64,000 nucleotides of DNA from Verrucomicrobiota bacterium (GTDB taxonomy: Bacteria; Verrucomicrobiota; Verrucomicrobiia; Verrucomicrobiales; Akkermansiaceae). The notes under the pieces are model-generated. The model was not told the DNA's origin. It made no database searches and was given only the letters and a program-made list of their open reading frames with translations. The stretch spans positions 1 through 64,000 of the forward strand of contig RDZR01000030.1 of NCBI GenBank assembly GCA_004294095.1. The letters are read 5' to 3'. Positions 16,935-25,706 of this stretch are shown here, piece by piece; position 1 is the stretch's first letter, and every line of letters starts with the position of its first letter. The translations under genes and the position numbers were made by a program.

Positions 16935-17849
16935 CAGACTGCCGATCAAGCAATGATACACTGCGGAAATTGCGGCCGGCACCGGTGCCAGCGCTAACTG
17001 TGGGAAATGCTTGGTGGCCAGTGCGGCACCTAACCCGCTATTTTGCATTCCTACTTCAATCGAAATGGTGCGCCGCAAGGGTTCATCGCATCTGCAGAGC
17101 CATGCAAATAAATACCCTAACAGAAAACCTGCGGCGTGCAGTAAAAAAACTGATAGAAAAAGTGGCATTGCCGCGGAGGCAATTTCTGGCTGTTTTCCCG
17201 CGACGATGCAGCCAACGATGAGCACGATAATCACCGCGCTTGCGAGCGGCCCGAGTGCTCCGATCACCGGTGCTAATTTTTCCGACTGCTTCTGCCGCGA
17301 TAGCCACGAATTGATCGCAATGCCCAGAATCATCGGCAGCATCACCACAATCACCATCGAGCGCAATAAGGCAAATGGATCGATTTTGATCCACTGCCCC
17401 GCTAGCCAATGTGTTAGATAGGGCGTGGCCACAATCGAGACGATGGTCGAGCACATCGTGAGTAAAACGCTGAGTGGCACGTTGGCCTTTGCTAAATAAC
17501 AAATCACATTCGAGGCGGTGCCACCCGGGCAACAGGCCACTAAAATCAAACCTACGGCGAGTCCAGTTTCCAAACCAAATACGCGGGCAATCGTCCACCC
17601 ACAAAGTGGCATGATTAGAAATTGGGCAGCCACTCCTAAGGCCACCAGCTTCGGCTGGCGAGCAACGGCTGCGAAGTCGGCCACCCGCAATGTGAGACCC
17701 ATGCCTAACATGATGAGGCCAAGCCCAATTTCAATCCATGGCCTAAACCAAATCCAGGCACTCGGTTGAAGCCACGCCCAACCACAGCCGAGAATGATCC
17801 AAAGTGGAAATGCCGCAGTAAGTCGATTGATGAAGCCCAGCCAATTCAT
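16908..17849 (-). CDS. Bile acid:sodium symporter family (BASS) transporter
   Basis: A 313-residue inner-membrane protein with about nine or ten hydrophobic segments. The conserved CCPGGTASNVICYLAKANVP segment (about residues 100-119) and the later EVGMQNSGLGAALA segment are the two crossover and sodium-site motifs of the BASS superfamily. Substrates of bacterial members range from bile acids to keto acids and pantoate; none can be assigned here. The start at 17849 (MNWLGF) is preferred over an ORF extension to 17885. It is divergent from menC. Confidence 0.88.
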   Translation of the reverse strand: MNWLGFINRLTAAFPLWIILGCGWAWLQPSAWIWFRPWIEIGLGLIMLGMGLTLRVADFAAVARQPKLVALGVAAQFLIMPLCGWTIARVFGLETGLAVGLILVACCPGGTASNVICYLAKANVPLSVLLTMCSTIVSIVATPYLTHWLAGQWIKIDPFALLRSMVIVVMLPMILGIAINSWLSRQKQSEKLAPVIGALGPLASAVIIVLIVGCIVAGKQPEIASAAMPLFLSVFLLHAAGFLLGYLFAWLCRCDEPLRRTISIEVGMQNSGLGAALATKHFPQLALAPVPAAISAVYHCLIGSLLAAIWRRG

Positions 17850-17983
17850 GTTCAGAGGAATCTTGCATGGCTGAGGACATGTCACTTCAATTCGATTTCA
17901 TTCATCGCCGATCATTTGACGCATTGCATCTGAAACAGGATCAAGCGATGTTGCTTCACCAACCGATGCCTCAGATGCCCATC

Positions 17984-18925
17984 ATGATTTCCCCGTATCG
18001 CTTGCGAGCGAATCGCTTCGTCAATGCGATATCAAATCGGATGTCATTTGATGGAGTTTTGTTAGAAATAAATGGTGGCTATGGCTGCATTCATCCATGG
18101 CCAGAGTTGGGAGATCCACCACTCGATCGCTGCCTAACAGATCTTGCTGGCGAGAGACGTTGGGCGATTGTGCGCAGAGCGTTGCGCTGCATCGAATTTG
18201 ATCGTGCGGCCCGTGAGCACGATGAATCATTATTCGAGGAAATGGAAATTCCCCGGAGTCATGCCACGCTTTCCGATGCATCGTTAGAAAGTGTATCGGC
18301 CGCGGTGGAGGCTGGATTTGATGCGATCAAAATCAAATGTGGCAGAGATTTGAAAAAGGAAGCGGAATTTCTAACACAAGCGGCTAAGGAATTTTCCAAT
18401 TTATCATGGCGCTTAGATTTTAATGAATCGCTCGATGCGGAGCACGTCGCTTATTTCCTCGATGCGATTCCGTCTGAAGTGCGCACGAAAATTGATTTTC
18501 TCGAAGACCCCTGCCCCTATGCGGATGGACCGTGGAGATCAATCTATCAGAAATATGGCATTCGATTGGCTGTCGATCACGAAGCTGCGCCTGGTCGTGA
18601 CTCGGCACACATTTTGGTGGTGAAACCAGCGGTGGATGAGCCGATGTTGCTTGCCGAAGCGGCTGATCGAGCGCAGCAACGATTGGTCGTGACCAGTTAC
18701 ATGGATCATCCGTTAGGTCAGGCCTTCGCAGCATGGGAGGCGGCTCGGATCGCGCTGGAATTCCCGCACTTGCTCGGCACCTGTGGCTTGCAAACTCATA
18801 CGATATTCAAGCCGGACGCATTTACCGAAGCGTTGGGTCCATGGTCGCCAAATTTCCAAGTTCCTGCCGGCACTGGCTTAGGTTTTGACGATCAACTTCA
18901 CGCATTGCCATGGACCCCGCTCTAA
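17984..18925 (+). CDS. menC: o-Succinylbenzoate synthase
   Basis: About 313 residues, enolase superfamily. It dehydrates SHCHC to o-succinylbenzoate in menaquinone synthesis. Visible family landmarks are GYGCIHPWPELGD near the N-terminus, the catalytic lysine in AIKIKCG, metal ligands in WRLDFNES, FLEDPC and LAVDHEA, and the second lysine in LVVKPA. ATG 17984 (MISPYRLR) gives the usual MenC N-terminus; the frame is open to 17867, and 39 extra residues would be unusual. The menE start overlaps its 3' end by 16 bp, so the two form an operon. Confidence 0.9.
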   Translation: MISPYRLRANRFVNAISNRMSFDGVLLEINGGYGCIHPWPELGDPPLDRCLTDLAGERRWAIVRRALRCIEFDRAAREHDESLFEEMEIPRSHATLSDASLESVSAAVEAGFDAIKIKCGRDLKKEAEFLTQAAKEFSNLSWRLDFNESLDAEHVAYFLDAIPSEVRTKIDFLEDPCPYADGPWRSIYQKYGIRLAVDHEAAPGRDSAHILVVKPAVDEPMLLAEAADRAQQRLVVTSYMDHPLGQAFAAWEAARIALEFPHLLGTCGLQTHTIFKPDAFTEALGPWSPNFQVPAGTGLGFDDQLHALPWTPL

Positions 18926-20043
18926 TCATGCATCAGGCATTTTGGCGCGATGCGATGCCTATTTGGCTCGGCGTCGATGAACCACCATGCGATTTCGCGG
19001 GCGAGGAGTTGCAGTCTTGTGTCATGTTTCAAACGTCGGGCAGCAGCGGCAGGCCAAAGTGGGTGGCTCTTAAAAAAACCGCGCTGCTCCACTCCGCTGC
19101 CGCGGTCAATGCGCACTTACGGGTGAACTCACAAAGCCGCTGGGCTCTTGCTTTGCCCATACATCATGTCGGCGGCTTCGGCGTCGCTTGCCGCGCTTAT
19201 CTAACAGGTGCACAACTCGCGGTGTTTCAACAACGCTGGCAACCTAGAGCATTCGCGGATTGGTTAGATGCTGAGAAATCAACGCACACCTCGTTGGTTC
19301 CTACCCAAATCCACGATTTGGTGGTCCAGCAAATCACTGCGCCAGCATCGCTCAACGCAGTCGTCGTCGGTGGTGGCCTGTTAGATTCTGCAACGGGCCA
19401 AGCAGCGCGGGAGCTTGGTTGGCCGGTATTAGCGAGCTATGGCATGACCGAGGCCGCATCACAAATTGCCACACAATCAATCGATGCGTTAGAAAAAATC
19501 TATCAGCCATTTCCGCTTCGGGTTCTGCCGCATTGGAAAGTGGAAACGAATCATGAAATGCGCATTTCCATCGGCGGTCCTGCCTTGTTTCATGGATTTG
19601 TGGAAATTGATTCCAGCGGAGACATCCATTTTGCGCCCGCAGGTCCGCTTTATTTAACCCAAGACTGCGGCGACTTTTCTAACAACCAGTTTTTTTCAAT
19701 CACTCGCACGGACGCGTGTGTGAAAATTTTAGGAGAATTGTTAGATCCACGGCAGATTGAGCAAAAACTTGCCGCATGGGCGAACGTCAATGCTCCCTCT
19801 TCATCGTGGGCCGTCATCCCACTGCCAGATCGGCGCACAGGCCACCGCCTCGCACTTGCCTACGAGGCGCCGATTGCGGAGGAGCATATTGCAAATTTGT
19901 TAGAAAAATACAATGCACAAGCTACCGGTTATGCCCGCATTCACCAATCGATTCGGTTAGATCGATTGCCGCGAGTCGGTGCGTTAGGGAAAATTTCTTA
20001 CTCGCAGCTTATCGCTCAGTGCGAGGCATTATCCGCTGAGTGA
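18910..20043 (+). CDS. menE: o-Succinylbenzoate-CoA ligase
   Basis: A 377-residue AMP-binding (ANL) enzyme that activates o-succinylbenzoate with CoA, the step after MenC. The AMP-binding signature FQTSGSSGRPK is at about residues 40-50. LASYGMTEAAS and the C-terminal GKISYSQL lysine motif are present. It is short compared with typical MenE (about 450), mainly at the N-terminus, but both core motifs are intact. It overlaps menC by 16 bp and converges on mrpG with a 28-bp overlap. Other menaquinone genes are not in the window. Confidence 0.9.
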   Translation: MDPALIMHQAFWRDAMPIWLGVDEPPCDFAGEELQSCVMFQTSGSSGRPKWVALKKTALLHSAAAVNAHLRVNSQSRWALALPIHHVGGFGVACRAYLTGAQLAVFQQRWQPRAFADWLDAEKSTHTSLVPTQIHDLVVQQITAPASLNAVVVGGGLLDSATGQAARELGWPVLASYGMTEAASQIATQSIDALEKIYQPFPLRVLPHWKVETNHEMRISIGGPALFHGFVEIDSSGDIHFAPAGPLYLTQDCGDFSNNQFFSITRTDACVKILGELLDPRQIEQKLAAWANVNAPSSSWAVIPLPDRRTGHRLALAYEAPIAEEHIANLLEKYNAQATGYARIHQSIRLDRLPRVGALGKISYSQLIAQCEALSAE

Positions 20044-20330
20044 TCTTGCTCTTCCGATTTCCGACTGCGCGCGGCATCTGCGAGTGCCTGAGATGCCACC
20101 GGCAACGTGAGAAATACGGCAATCACTGAAAAGACCGCTTTAGCAATTTGATTGGCCTGCGGGAAATGCACGCAAAATGCCACCAGCAGCAGCAGCAAAC
20201 CAAAGGCACTCGCCTTCGTCGCCGGATGCGTGCGCGCAAAAAAGTCTGGAAAGCGCAAAACCCCAACCGATGCTAACAGAATCGACAGGCACCCTAACAA
20301 ACAACAGGCGGCAGTAATGAAATCAATCAT
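20016..20330 (-). CDS. mrpG: Mrp Na+/H+ antiporter subunit G
   Basis: A 104-residue membrane protein with three hydrophobic helices. The segment VGVLRFPDFFARTHPATKA (about 22-40) is the family hallmark of MrpG/MnhG. It is the last gene of the mrp operon and overlaps mrpF by four bases (ATGA). The polar tail overlaps menE on the opposite strand. Confidence 0.93.
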   Translation of the reverse strand: MIDFITAACCLLGCLSILLASVGVLRFPDFFARTHPATKASAFGLLLLLVAFCVHFPQANQIAKAVFSVIAVFLTLPVASQALADAARSRKSEEQDHSADNASH

Positions 20331-20596
20331 GCATTCGGATTTTTAGAAATTGCTCGGGCCATCGCCACCGTGCCGAAAAATACAAACACGCCCAGCACCA
20401 TCACCACATCGAGGAAAACCGCTTGTTCGGAAGAAATCGCGTAAATCAAAATCGCGGCACCGACGATGATCGAAAGCAAGTCCGCAGCCAACACACGATC
20501 CGCCGCCGTCGGCCCGCGGAAAAAACGCAATGCGGTCAACACCAACGAAAGTGCCAGCATCCCAAAACACAGAGGATAAATGATGGATTCAAGCAT
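20327..20596 (-). CDS. mrpF: Mrp Na+/H+ antiporter subunit F
   Basis: An 89-residue, three-helix membrane protein. RFFRGPTAADRVLAADLL (about residues 24-41) is the conserved MrpF segment, with an acidic residue (ADR) known to matter in the family. It overlaps mrpE by 8 bp upstream and mrpG by 4 bp downstream. Confidence 0.93.
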   Translation of the reverse strand: MLESIIYPLCFGMLALSLVLTALRFFRGPTAADRVLAADLLSIIVGAAILIYAISSEQAVFLDVVMVLGVFVFFGTVAMARAISKNPNA

Positions 20597-20924
20597 GGCG
20601 GTTAGGAAAAACTCGGAGTAAAGGCGCTTCGATTCGGGATTTCATCTCAGCGATGGCTGCTCCCTGATCCGGCGCATCTAACAGGTGAACACACAGCACA
20701 CCCCGATCCGGATCGAGCGCCACACTCAGGCTGCCCGGCGTCATCGAAACCAAACAGGCAAACAAAAATCGTGGAAAATCTCCACGCAAGGTGAGTGGCA
20801 CATCGACGAAACATGACTGCGGATTGACATCGCGCTTCATCACCCAACACATCAGATTCCAAGTGGATAAGATCACTTCCCACAGGTAGAGAAAAATGAA
20901 GTAAATGGCGTAAAAAATTCTCAT
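20589..20924 (-). CDS. mrpE: Mrp Na+/H+ antiporter subunit E
   Basis: A 111-residue protein with an N-terminal membrane helix pair (IFYAIYFIFLYLWEVILS) and a soluble C-terminal part carrying NPQSCFVDVPL, SMTPGSLSV and VLCVHLLDA, the recognised MrpE pattern. The start at 20924 overlaps the mrpD stop by four bases; a longer frame to 21092 is only a shadow of mrpD. Acts in the multi-subunit cation/proton antiporter complex. Confidence 0.92.
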   Translation of the reverse strand: MRIFYAIYFIFLYLWEVILSTWNLMCWVMKRDVNPQSCFVDVPLTLRGDFPRFLFACLVSMTPGSLSVALDPDRGVLCVHLLDAPDQGAAIAEMKSRIEAPLLRVFPNRHA

Positions 20925-22438
20925 GGTGCGTTGGGAGTTGGCATCGATTTTCCTGAGACCGCTTCGGTGTAGATCGATGGATTCATGAGCTGATCTGCCG
21001 CACGCTCGGCGAAGGCGAAGAAGGTGCCAGGAAATAATCCAAAGAGCACAGTGCAAAGCGCGAGCCCAATCGCAGGCAAGGTCATGGTCCACGGAACTGG
21101 GCGCATTCGTATCGGTTCCCCAGACGGTGGCGATTTCCAGAATGCCTCATTCCAAATTTTGATCATCGAATAAAGTGTGAGAAGTCCCACGGCGGATGCC
21201 ATGAAAACGGTGAACCACGCGTTAAGTGCAATGCCTTCTCGAATCAGTGCGAATTTAGCAAAAAATCCCGAGAGTGGTGGAATGCCGCCGAGTGACATTG
21301 CTGGAATCAAAAAAAGCACTGCCAAAGCGGGCGCATGCTGATAGAGGCCGCCCGTTTTTTTCAACGCTTGCGTGCCAAGTTTGCGCCCGATGATGCCACC
21401 TATCAGAAATAAATTGGCCTTCACCAAAATGTGGTGGAGCACGTAGAACACCGTCGCCGCCATCGCCGCTTTGGTGAAAAATGCCAGACCGACGACCATG
21501 TATCCAATTTGACTAATGATGTGGAATGAAAGAATCCGCGGGATGTAAAACTGACTCGCCGCGCCCAGCACACCGGTGAGCATGGTGAGAATTCCAAGCG
21601 GCAATAAAATGTCGCCGATGAATTCCTGCTGACCATGAAATACCAAGGCAAAGGCTCTCACCAGCGCGTAAACACCCACCTTGGTCAGGAGCGCTGCGAA
21701 GACCGCCGCCACCGGAGTCGGCGTGACATGATACGAAGATGGCAACCAGAAATAAAATGGGAACATGCCAGCTTTGATGCCGAAGGCGACGAGAAATAAA
21801 ACGGCCGTCGAGCGCACCGTGAGCTGATCCGGATGGTTTGCCAGCTTGAGAGCAAGGTCGGACATATTGAGCGTGCCGACCAACCCGTAGAGCACTCCCA
21901 AGCCGATCAAGAAAAACAACGAGGCAATGAAATTTAAAACTAAATATTTCAACGCGCCTTGCAACTGCCTGCGCCCACCCGGCAGCGCAATTAAGATGAA
22001 TGATGACATCAGCATCACCTCGAACCACACGTAAAGATTGAATAAATCACCTGTTAGAAATGCGCCATTCACCCCAAACAACATTGCCATAAACAGTGGC
22101 GTGAAGTAGCCGCGAAACCTCGCCGTGCCCGCGCCGATTGCGTAAATGGAAACCACCAAGCCAATCAACGCCGTAATGATCACCATCGATGCAGAAAATA
22201 AATCCGCGACCAACGTGATCCCCAGCGGCACCGGCCAATCACCTGCATTGAGCACCATCACCGGCTGCACCGAAAGTTGCTGAAGAATCACCACGGAAGC
22301 GGCTAACATCATCAAACAAGTCACCGCACATAACCCGAGGCGCAGCCGCTCACTGGCACGCCCAAGGCAGAGCAGCACAGCCGTCGCGAAAAACGGAAGG
22401 ATAAGCGGTATGGAGAGCCAAAGTGAATCTACCGGCAT
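20921..22438 (-). CDS. mrpD: Mrp Na+/H+ antiporter subunit D
   Basis: A 505-residue, about 14-helix protein related to complex I NuoL/M/N proton channels. Landmarks are LFNLYVWFEVMLMSSFILIA (channel Glu), the KAGMFPFYFWLPSSYHVTPT segment with its conserved lysine, and the helix with FHIISQIGYMVVG. It lies 3 bp after the mrpC stop and overlaps mrpE by 4 bp. It is one of the two ion-pumping subunits. Confidence 0.95.
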   Translation of the reverse strand: MPVDSLWLSIPLILPFFATAVLLCLGRASERLRLGLCAVTCLMMLAASVVILQQLSVQPVMVLNAGDWPVPLGITLVADLFSASMVIITALIGLVVSIYAIGAGTARFRGYFTPLFMAMLFGVNGAFLTGDLFNLYVWFEVMLMSSFILIALPGGRRQLQGALKYLVLNFIASLFFLIGLGVLYGLVGTLNMSDLALKLANHPDQLTVRSTAVLFLVAFGIKAGMFPFYFWLPSSYHVTPTPVAAVFAALLTKVGVYALVRAFALVFHGQQEFIGDILLPLGILTMLTGVLGAASQFYIPRILSFHIISQIGYMVVGLAFFTKAAMAATVFYVLHHILVKANLFLIGGIIGRKLGTQALKKTGGLYQHAPALAVLFLIPAMSLGGIPPLSGFFAKFALIREGIALNAWFTVFMASAVGLLTLYSMIKIWNEAFWKSPPSGEPIRMRPVPWTMTLPAIGLALCTVLFGLFPGTFFAFAERAADQLMNPSIYTEAVSGKSMPTPNAP

Positions 22439-22441
22439 GAA

Positions 22442-22792
22442 TTAATCTTCTGAATGAGTGTAGGTATTGATATCGCCGCTACGGGACTTCTGGTAGGTTC
22501 GCAAAACCAATGCGATCGCGAACGCAAGCACCGCAAAGCCGATGACAATTGCCGTCAACACCAACGCCTGTGGCAACGGATCGGCGGCTGCACCCTCGAT
22601 GGTAAGCGCATCCGGCGGAATCACGGGCGGATTGTTTTGCGTCAATCCCGCACCTGAGAAAATCAGTAAATTCGCACCTTGGCCGAGCAAAATTAAACCT
22701 AACAGAACACGCACCAATTGCCGCTGCATCACCAGATAGCAGCCGCATGCAAATAGCACGCCGATGACGATGGGAAGGAGTTGTGAAATCAT
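22442..22792 (-). CDS. mrpC: Mrp Na+/H+ antiporter subunit C
   Basis: A 116-residue, three-helix protein, homologue of NuoK. GQGANLLIFSGAGL and DPLPQALVLTAIVIGFAV are the diagnostic segments. I use ATG 22792 (MISQLLP), whose ATGA overlaps the mrpA-B stop; the longer frame to 22822 is unlikely. Acts in the membrane arm of the antiporter. Confidence 0.94.
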   Translation of the reverse strand: MISQLLPIVIGVLFACGCYLVMQRQLVRVLLGLILLGQGANLLIFSGAGLTQNNPPVIPPDALTIEGAAADPLPQALVLTAIVIGFAVLAFAIALVLRTYQKSRSGDINTYTHSED

Positions 22793-25551
22793 GATCTTGT
22801 GTTGGCTAAGCGTGAAACCCATGCATCGCGTGAGGCTAACAGAACAAGCAACATTCTAGCAGAAACTGCAGCGACGACTAAATAGACACCCACGTCAAAT
22901 GTGAAAGGCGTGCCGATTTTCACCGTGCCTAAAGTGGGCACCCAAATTTCGCCCTTCCACCACATGCCGGTGAAAAATGGTTGGCCTACAAACAACGGCA
23001 ATATCGCCGAGCCGAGTGCCACCAACAGCCCAATGCCGCTCAACTCGACCAAATAGCGCGGTGCCTTGCTCTGCCCACTGACCATCGTGCGCAAGACCCA
23101 CGCGCTGCCGAGCACCAATCCGCCGATGAAGCCACCGCCGGGCAAATTATGGCCTCTTCCTAACAGATAGATCGAAAACAAAACTTGCAATGGAACCATG
23201 AACCGAACGGCCGTCGGCAGCAGGCTATCATTGAAAGAACTGCAAGGAAATGCACCGGAGAGTTGGTGGCGTTTGCGAGCCATTAATGCCGCCACGCCGA
23301 GTCCTGCGAGCGCGAGCACTAAAATTTCCCCCATCGTATCAAATGCGCGGAAGTCCACCAAAATGACATTCACCACGTTGCGCCCATTCGCCTCAGCCAG
23401 CGAGCGTTCGATCAAACCTGGCGAGATTGAGGGTGCCAATTGGTCATGCATCGTCGTCCAGCTCACCGCCCACATGGCGATGCCAAATAGAACCGAAACG
23501 AACATCACACCCCATTGTGGACTACGAATGGCATCCACTTTTATTTTCGGCAACTGATAGATGACCAAAGAAAACAACACCACGGTGAGCGTTTCGACTA
23601 ACAATTGAGTGATCGCCAAATCCGGCGCACCAAACGCGACGAACCACAAAGAAATCGAGTAACCCACACCGCCCATCGCCAAGATTGCCATCAAGCGACT
23701 TTTTGAAAAAATAACGACCACCGAAGAAACCGCCATCAACAGTAACAGAAATGTATCAAAAAAACTGGCTTGATAAAGAGGCGCCGCATTCCACTTAAAT
23801 CCGCTAGAAATGATGGCGTAAATGATCAATGCCGCGCCGCCGCCGACGGTGACTTTTGCATAACCGATCAAGCTGCCGTGCTGAATCCAGCGCGTGATGC
23901 GATCCGCGAGAGAAAGAACGCCATTGAGACTAAACTGGTAGATCCCGCTGGGCGTGAGCCAATGGAAACCAGACATGCCATCATCGAAGCGGCGAATCCG
24001 GTGCTTCATCGCGTAGATCGCAACACCTAACAACAAAGTGAGCACACTGAGCGCCAGCACCGGGGTGAATCCGTGCCACAAGGTCAGCTTGGCCAACTTC
24101 GGGTCACTGCCCAACGCAAGCACTGCTGGAGCGATCAAGATTCGATCGAGCACACTCGGCATGCATCCGAGGACCATGCCAATCACCGCCAATAACGTCG
24201 GCGGCCAGACCAAGCCACGGCCGGGCATGTGAATGTGCTGCGGCGGTTTATCCGTTTTGATAAATGGCCGAATGCCTACGATCATTGCCACTGCAACGCC
24301 CACCGAATTCACGAAAACACCAATCACAACTAACAGCAGCCGGGCACTTTCCGCATCTAACTTTTTTTCATACAAAAGCTCTTTGCTAATGAATCCCAAC
24401 GATGGCGGCACGCCCGACATGCTGAACGCCGCTAGCGCCGCAGCAAACGCCAGCATGGGCATCACTTTGCCCAAGCCATCGAGCCGAGTCACATCGCGAG
24501 TGCCGGTGGAGTGATCGATGGTGCCAGCAATCATGAACAGCGCGCCTTTGTAAAATCCGTGCACGAGAACCAAGAACAGCGCGGTTTTGAGCGAGAAGGC
24601 ATCGCCAAATCCGAGCAGCATCACCAGCATGCCCAGCACACTCACGGTGGAATAGGCCAGAAGGCGTTTCAAATCCTCTTGAATGATTGCCATGATGGCC
24701 CCCGTCAGCATCGTCGCTGCGCCAAATGGCGTGAGAAGCCAACCCCACAAATCCGTATGCGCCATGGCGGGGGAAAGTTTGACTAACAGAATCACGCCCA
24801 CCTTCACCATCGTGGCCGAGTGAAGAAACGCACTGACCGGCGTGGGCGCCGCCATCGCACCCGGCAGCCAGAAGTGGAATGGAAATTGCGCGGATTTCGT
24901 AAAAACACCTAACAGAATGAGCCCCAAGGCCAGCGGAAAATTGGAGCTTTGGCCAATCACCTCAGCCTGCGTCACCCAATCGGAAATCCGAGTGCTGCCG
25001 GTGATCTGAGCAGTCACCAGCAAGCCGCAGAGCAAAGCAAGACCACCGCCGCCAGTGATGAGTAATGCTTGGAGTGCCGCCTTCCGCGCTTTTTCCTCCG
25101 TATGTTTGTAGCCCACTAACAGAAAAGAAGTGATGCTGGTGAGCTCCCAAAAAACAAACGTCACAATCACATCATCCGCCGCAATCACGCCGAACATGGA
25201 CGACATGAAGACCATCAAGATCACAAAGAACCTCACCAGTTGGCGATCGCCATGCAGATATGATCCACCATAAATGCAAATCAGCCCGCCGATGAAGCTG
25301 ACCAACCAGATGAATAAAAGCGAGGTCGAGTCTAACAAAAAACTCAAGCTGACATCCATCGATGGCAGCCATGGCATGGAAAAAGCGATTGGATCCGCTT
25401 GCTGCCATGCAAATGAAGTAAGCCACGCCGCAATCGAAAACGGCACCAGCGAAACTACTGGGCCAATCCACTTGCCATCCGCCAAACGCGCCAACCATGG
25501 GATGAAAAAAATCGCCAACAGCGGCGCCAGAATAATAAAGACAATTTCCAT
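22789..25551 (-). CDS. mrpA: Mrp Na+/H+ antiporter subunit A fused to B
   Basis: A 920-residue, first gene of the operon. The N-terminal two thirds is MrpA (NuoL-like): FWELTSITSFLLVGYKH, SAQFPFHFWLPGAMAAPTPV with the conserved lysine upstream, and the GALFMIAGTIDHSTGTRD loop. A further membrane domain covers about 560-770 (LITQLLVETLTVVLFSLVIY, and the DFRAFDTMGEILVLALAG element). The last about 130 residues are an MrpB domain ending in GTPFTFDVGVYLVVAAVSA. The A-B fusion is known in several phyla. The operon order A/B-C-D-E-F-G with overlaps suggests full stoichiometric expression. Function: sodium/proton exchange for pH and salt tolerance. Confidence 0.95.
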   Translation of the reverse strand: MEIVFIILAPLLAIFFIPWLARLADGKWIGPVVSLVPFSIAAWLTSFAWQQADPIAFSMPWLPSMDVSLSFLLDSTSLLFIWLVSFIGGLICIYGGSYLHGDRQLVRFFVILMVFMSSMFGVIAADDVIVTFVFWELTSITSFLLVGYKHTEEKARKAALQALLITGGGGLALLCGLLVTAQITGSTRISDWVTQAEVIGQSSNFPLALGLILLGVFTKSAQFPFHFWLPGAMAAPTPVSAFLHSATMVKVGVILLVKLSPAMAHTDLWGWLLTPFGAATMLTGAIMAIIQEDLKRLLAYSTVSVLGMLVMLLGFGDAFSLKTALFLVLVHGFYKGALFMIAGTIDHSTGTRDVTRLDGLGKVMPMLAFAAALAAFSMSGVPPSLGFISKELLYEKKLDAESARLLLVVIGVFVNSVGVAVAMIVGIRPFIKTDKPPQHIHMPGRGLVWPPTLLAVIGMVLGCMPSVLDRILIAPAVLALGSDPKLAKLTLWHGFTPVLALSVLTLLLGVAIYAMKHRIRRFDDGMSGFHWLTPSGIYQFSLNGVLSLADRITRWIQHGSLIGYAKVTVGGGAALIIYAIISSGFKWNAAPLYQASFFDTFLLLLMAVSSVVVIFSKSRLMAILAMGGVGYSISLWFVAFGAPDLAITQLLVETLTVVLFSLVIYQLPKIKVDAIRSPQWGVMFVSVLFGIAMWAVSWTTMHDQLAPSISPGLIERSLAEANGRNVVNVILVDFRAFDTMGEILVLALAGLGVAALMARKRHQLSGAFPCSSFNDSLLPTAVRFMVPLQVLFSIYLLGRGHNLPGGGFIGGLVLGSAWVLRTMVSGQSKAPRYLVELSGIGLLVALGSAILPLFVGQPFFTGMWWKGEIWVPTLGTVKIGTPFTFDVGVYLVVAAVSARMLLVLLASRDAWVSRLANTRS

Positions 25552-25706
25552 GAATGAGAGAACTCGTAATGCTTAAGCAAATGCGGTGCCGGATGGTAGT
25601 TCGATTTCCTTGGAGGAGAAATAGAAATTTCTCGGTGATTTCCAGTGAGCCAACGCTTTGCGATGATTCGCGATGCTCGGTGTTGCCAGATCCTCTCTGA
25701 TGCGTC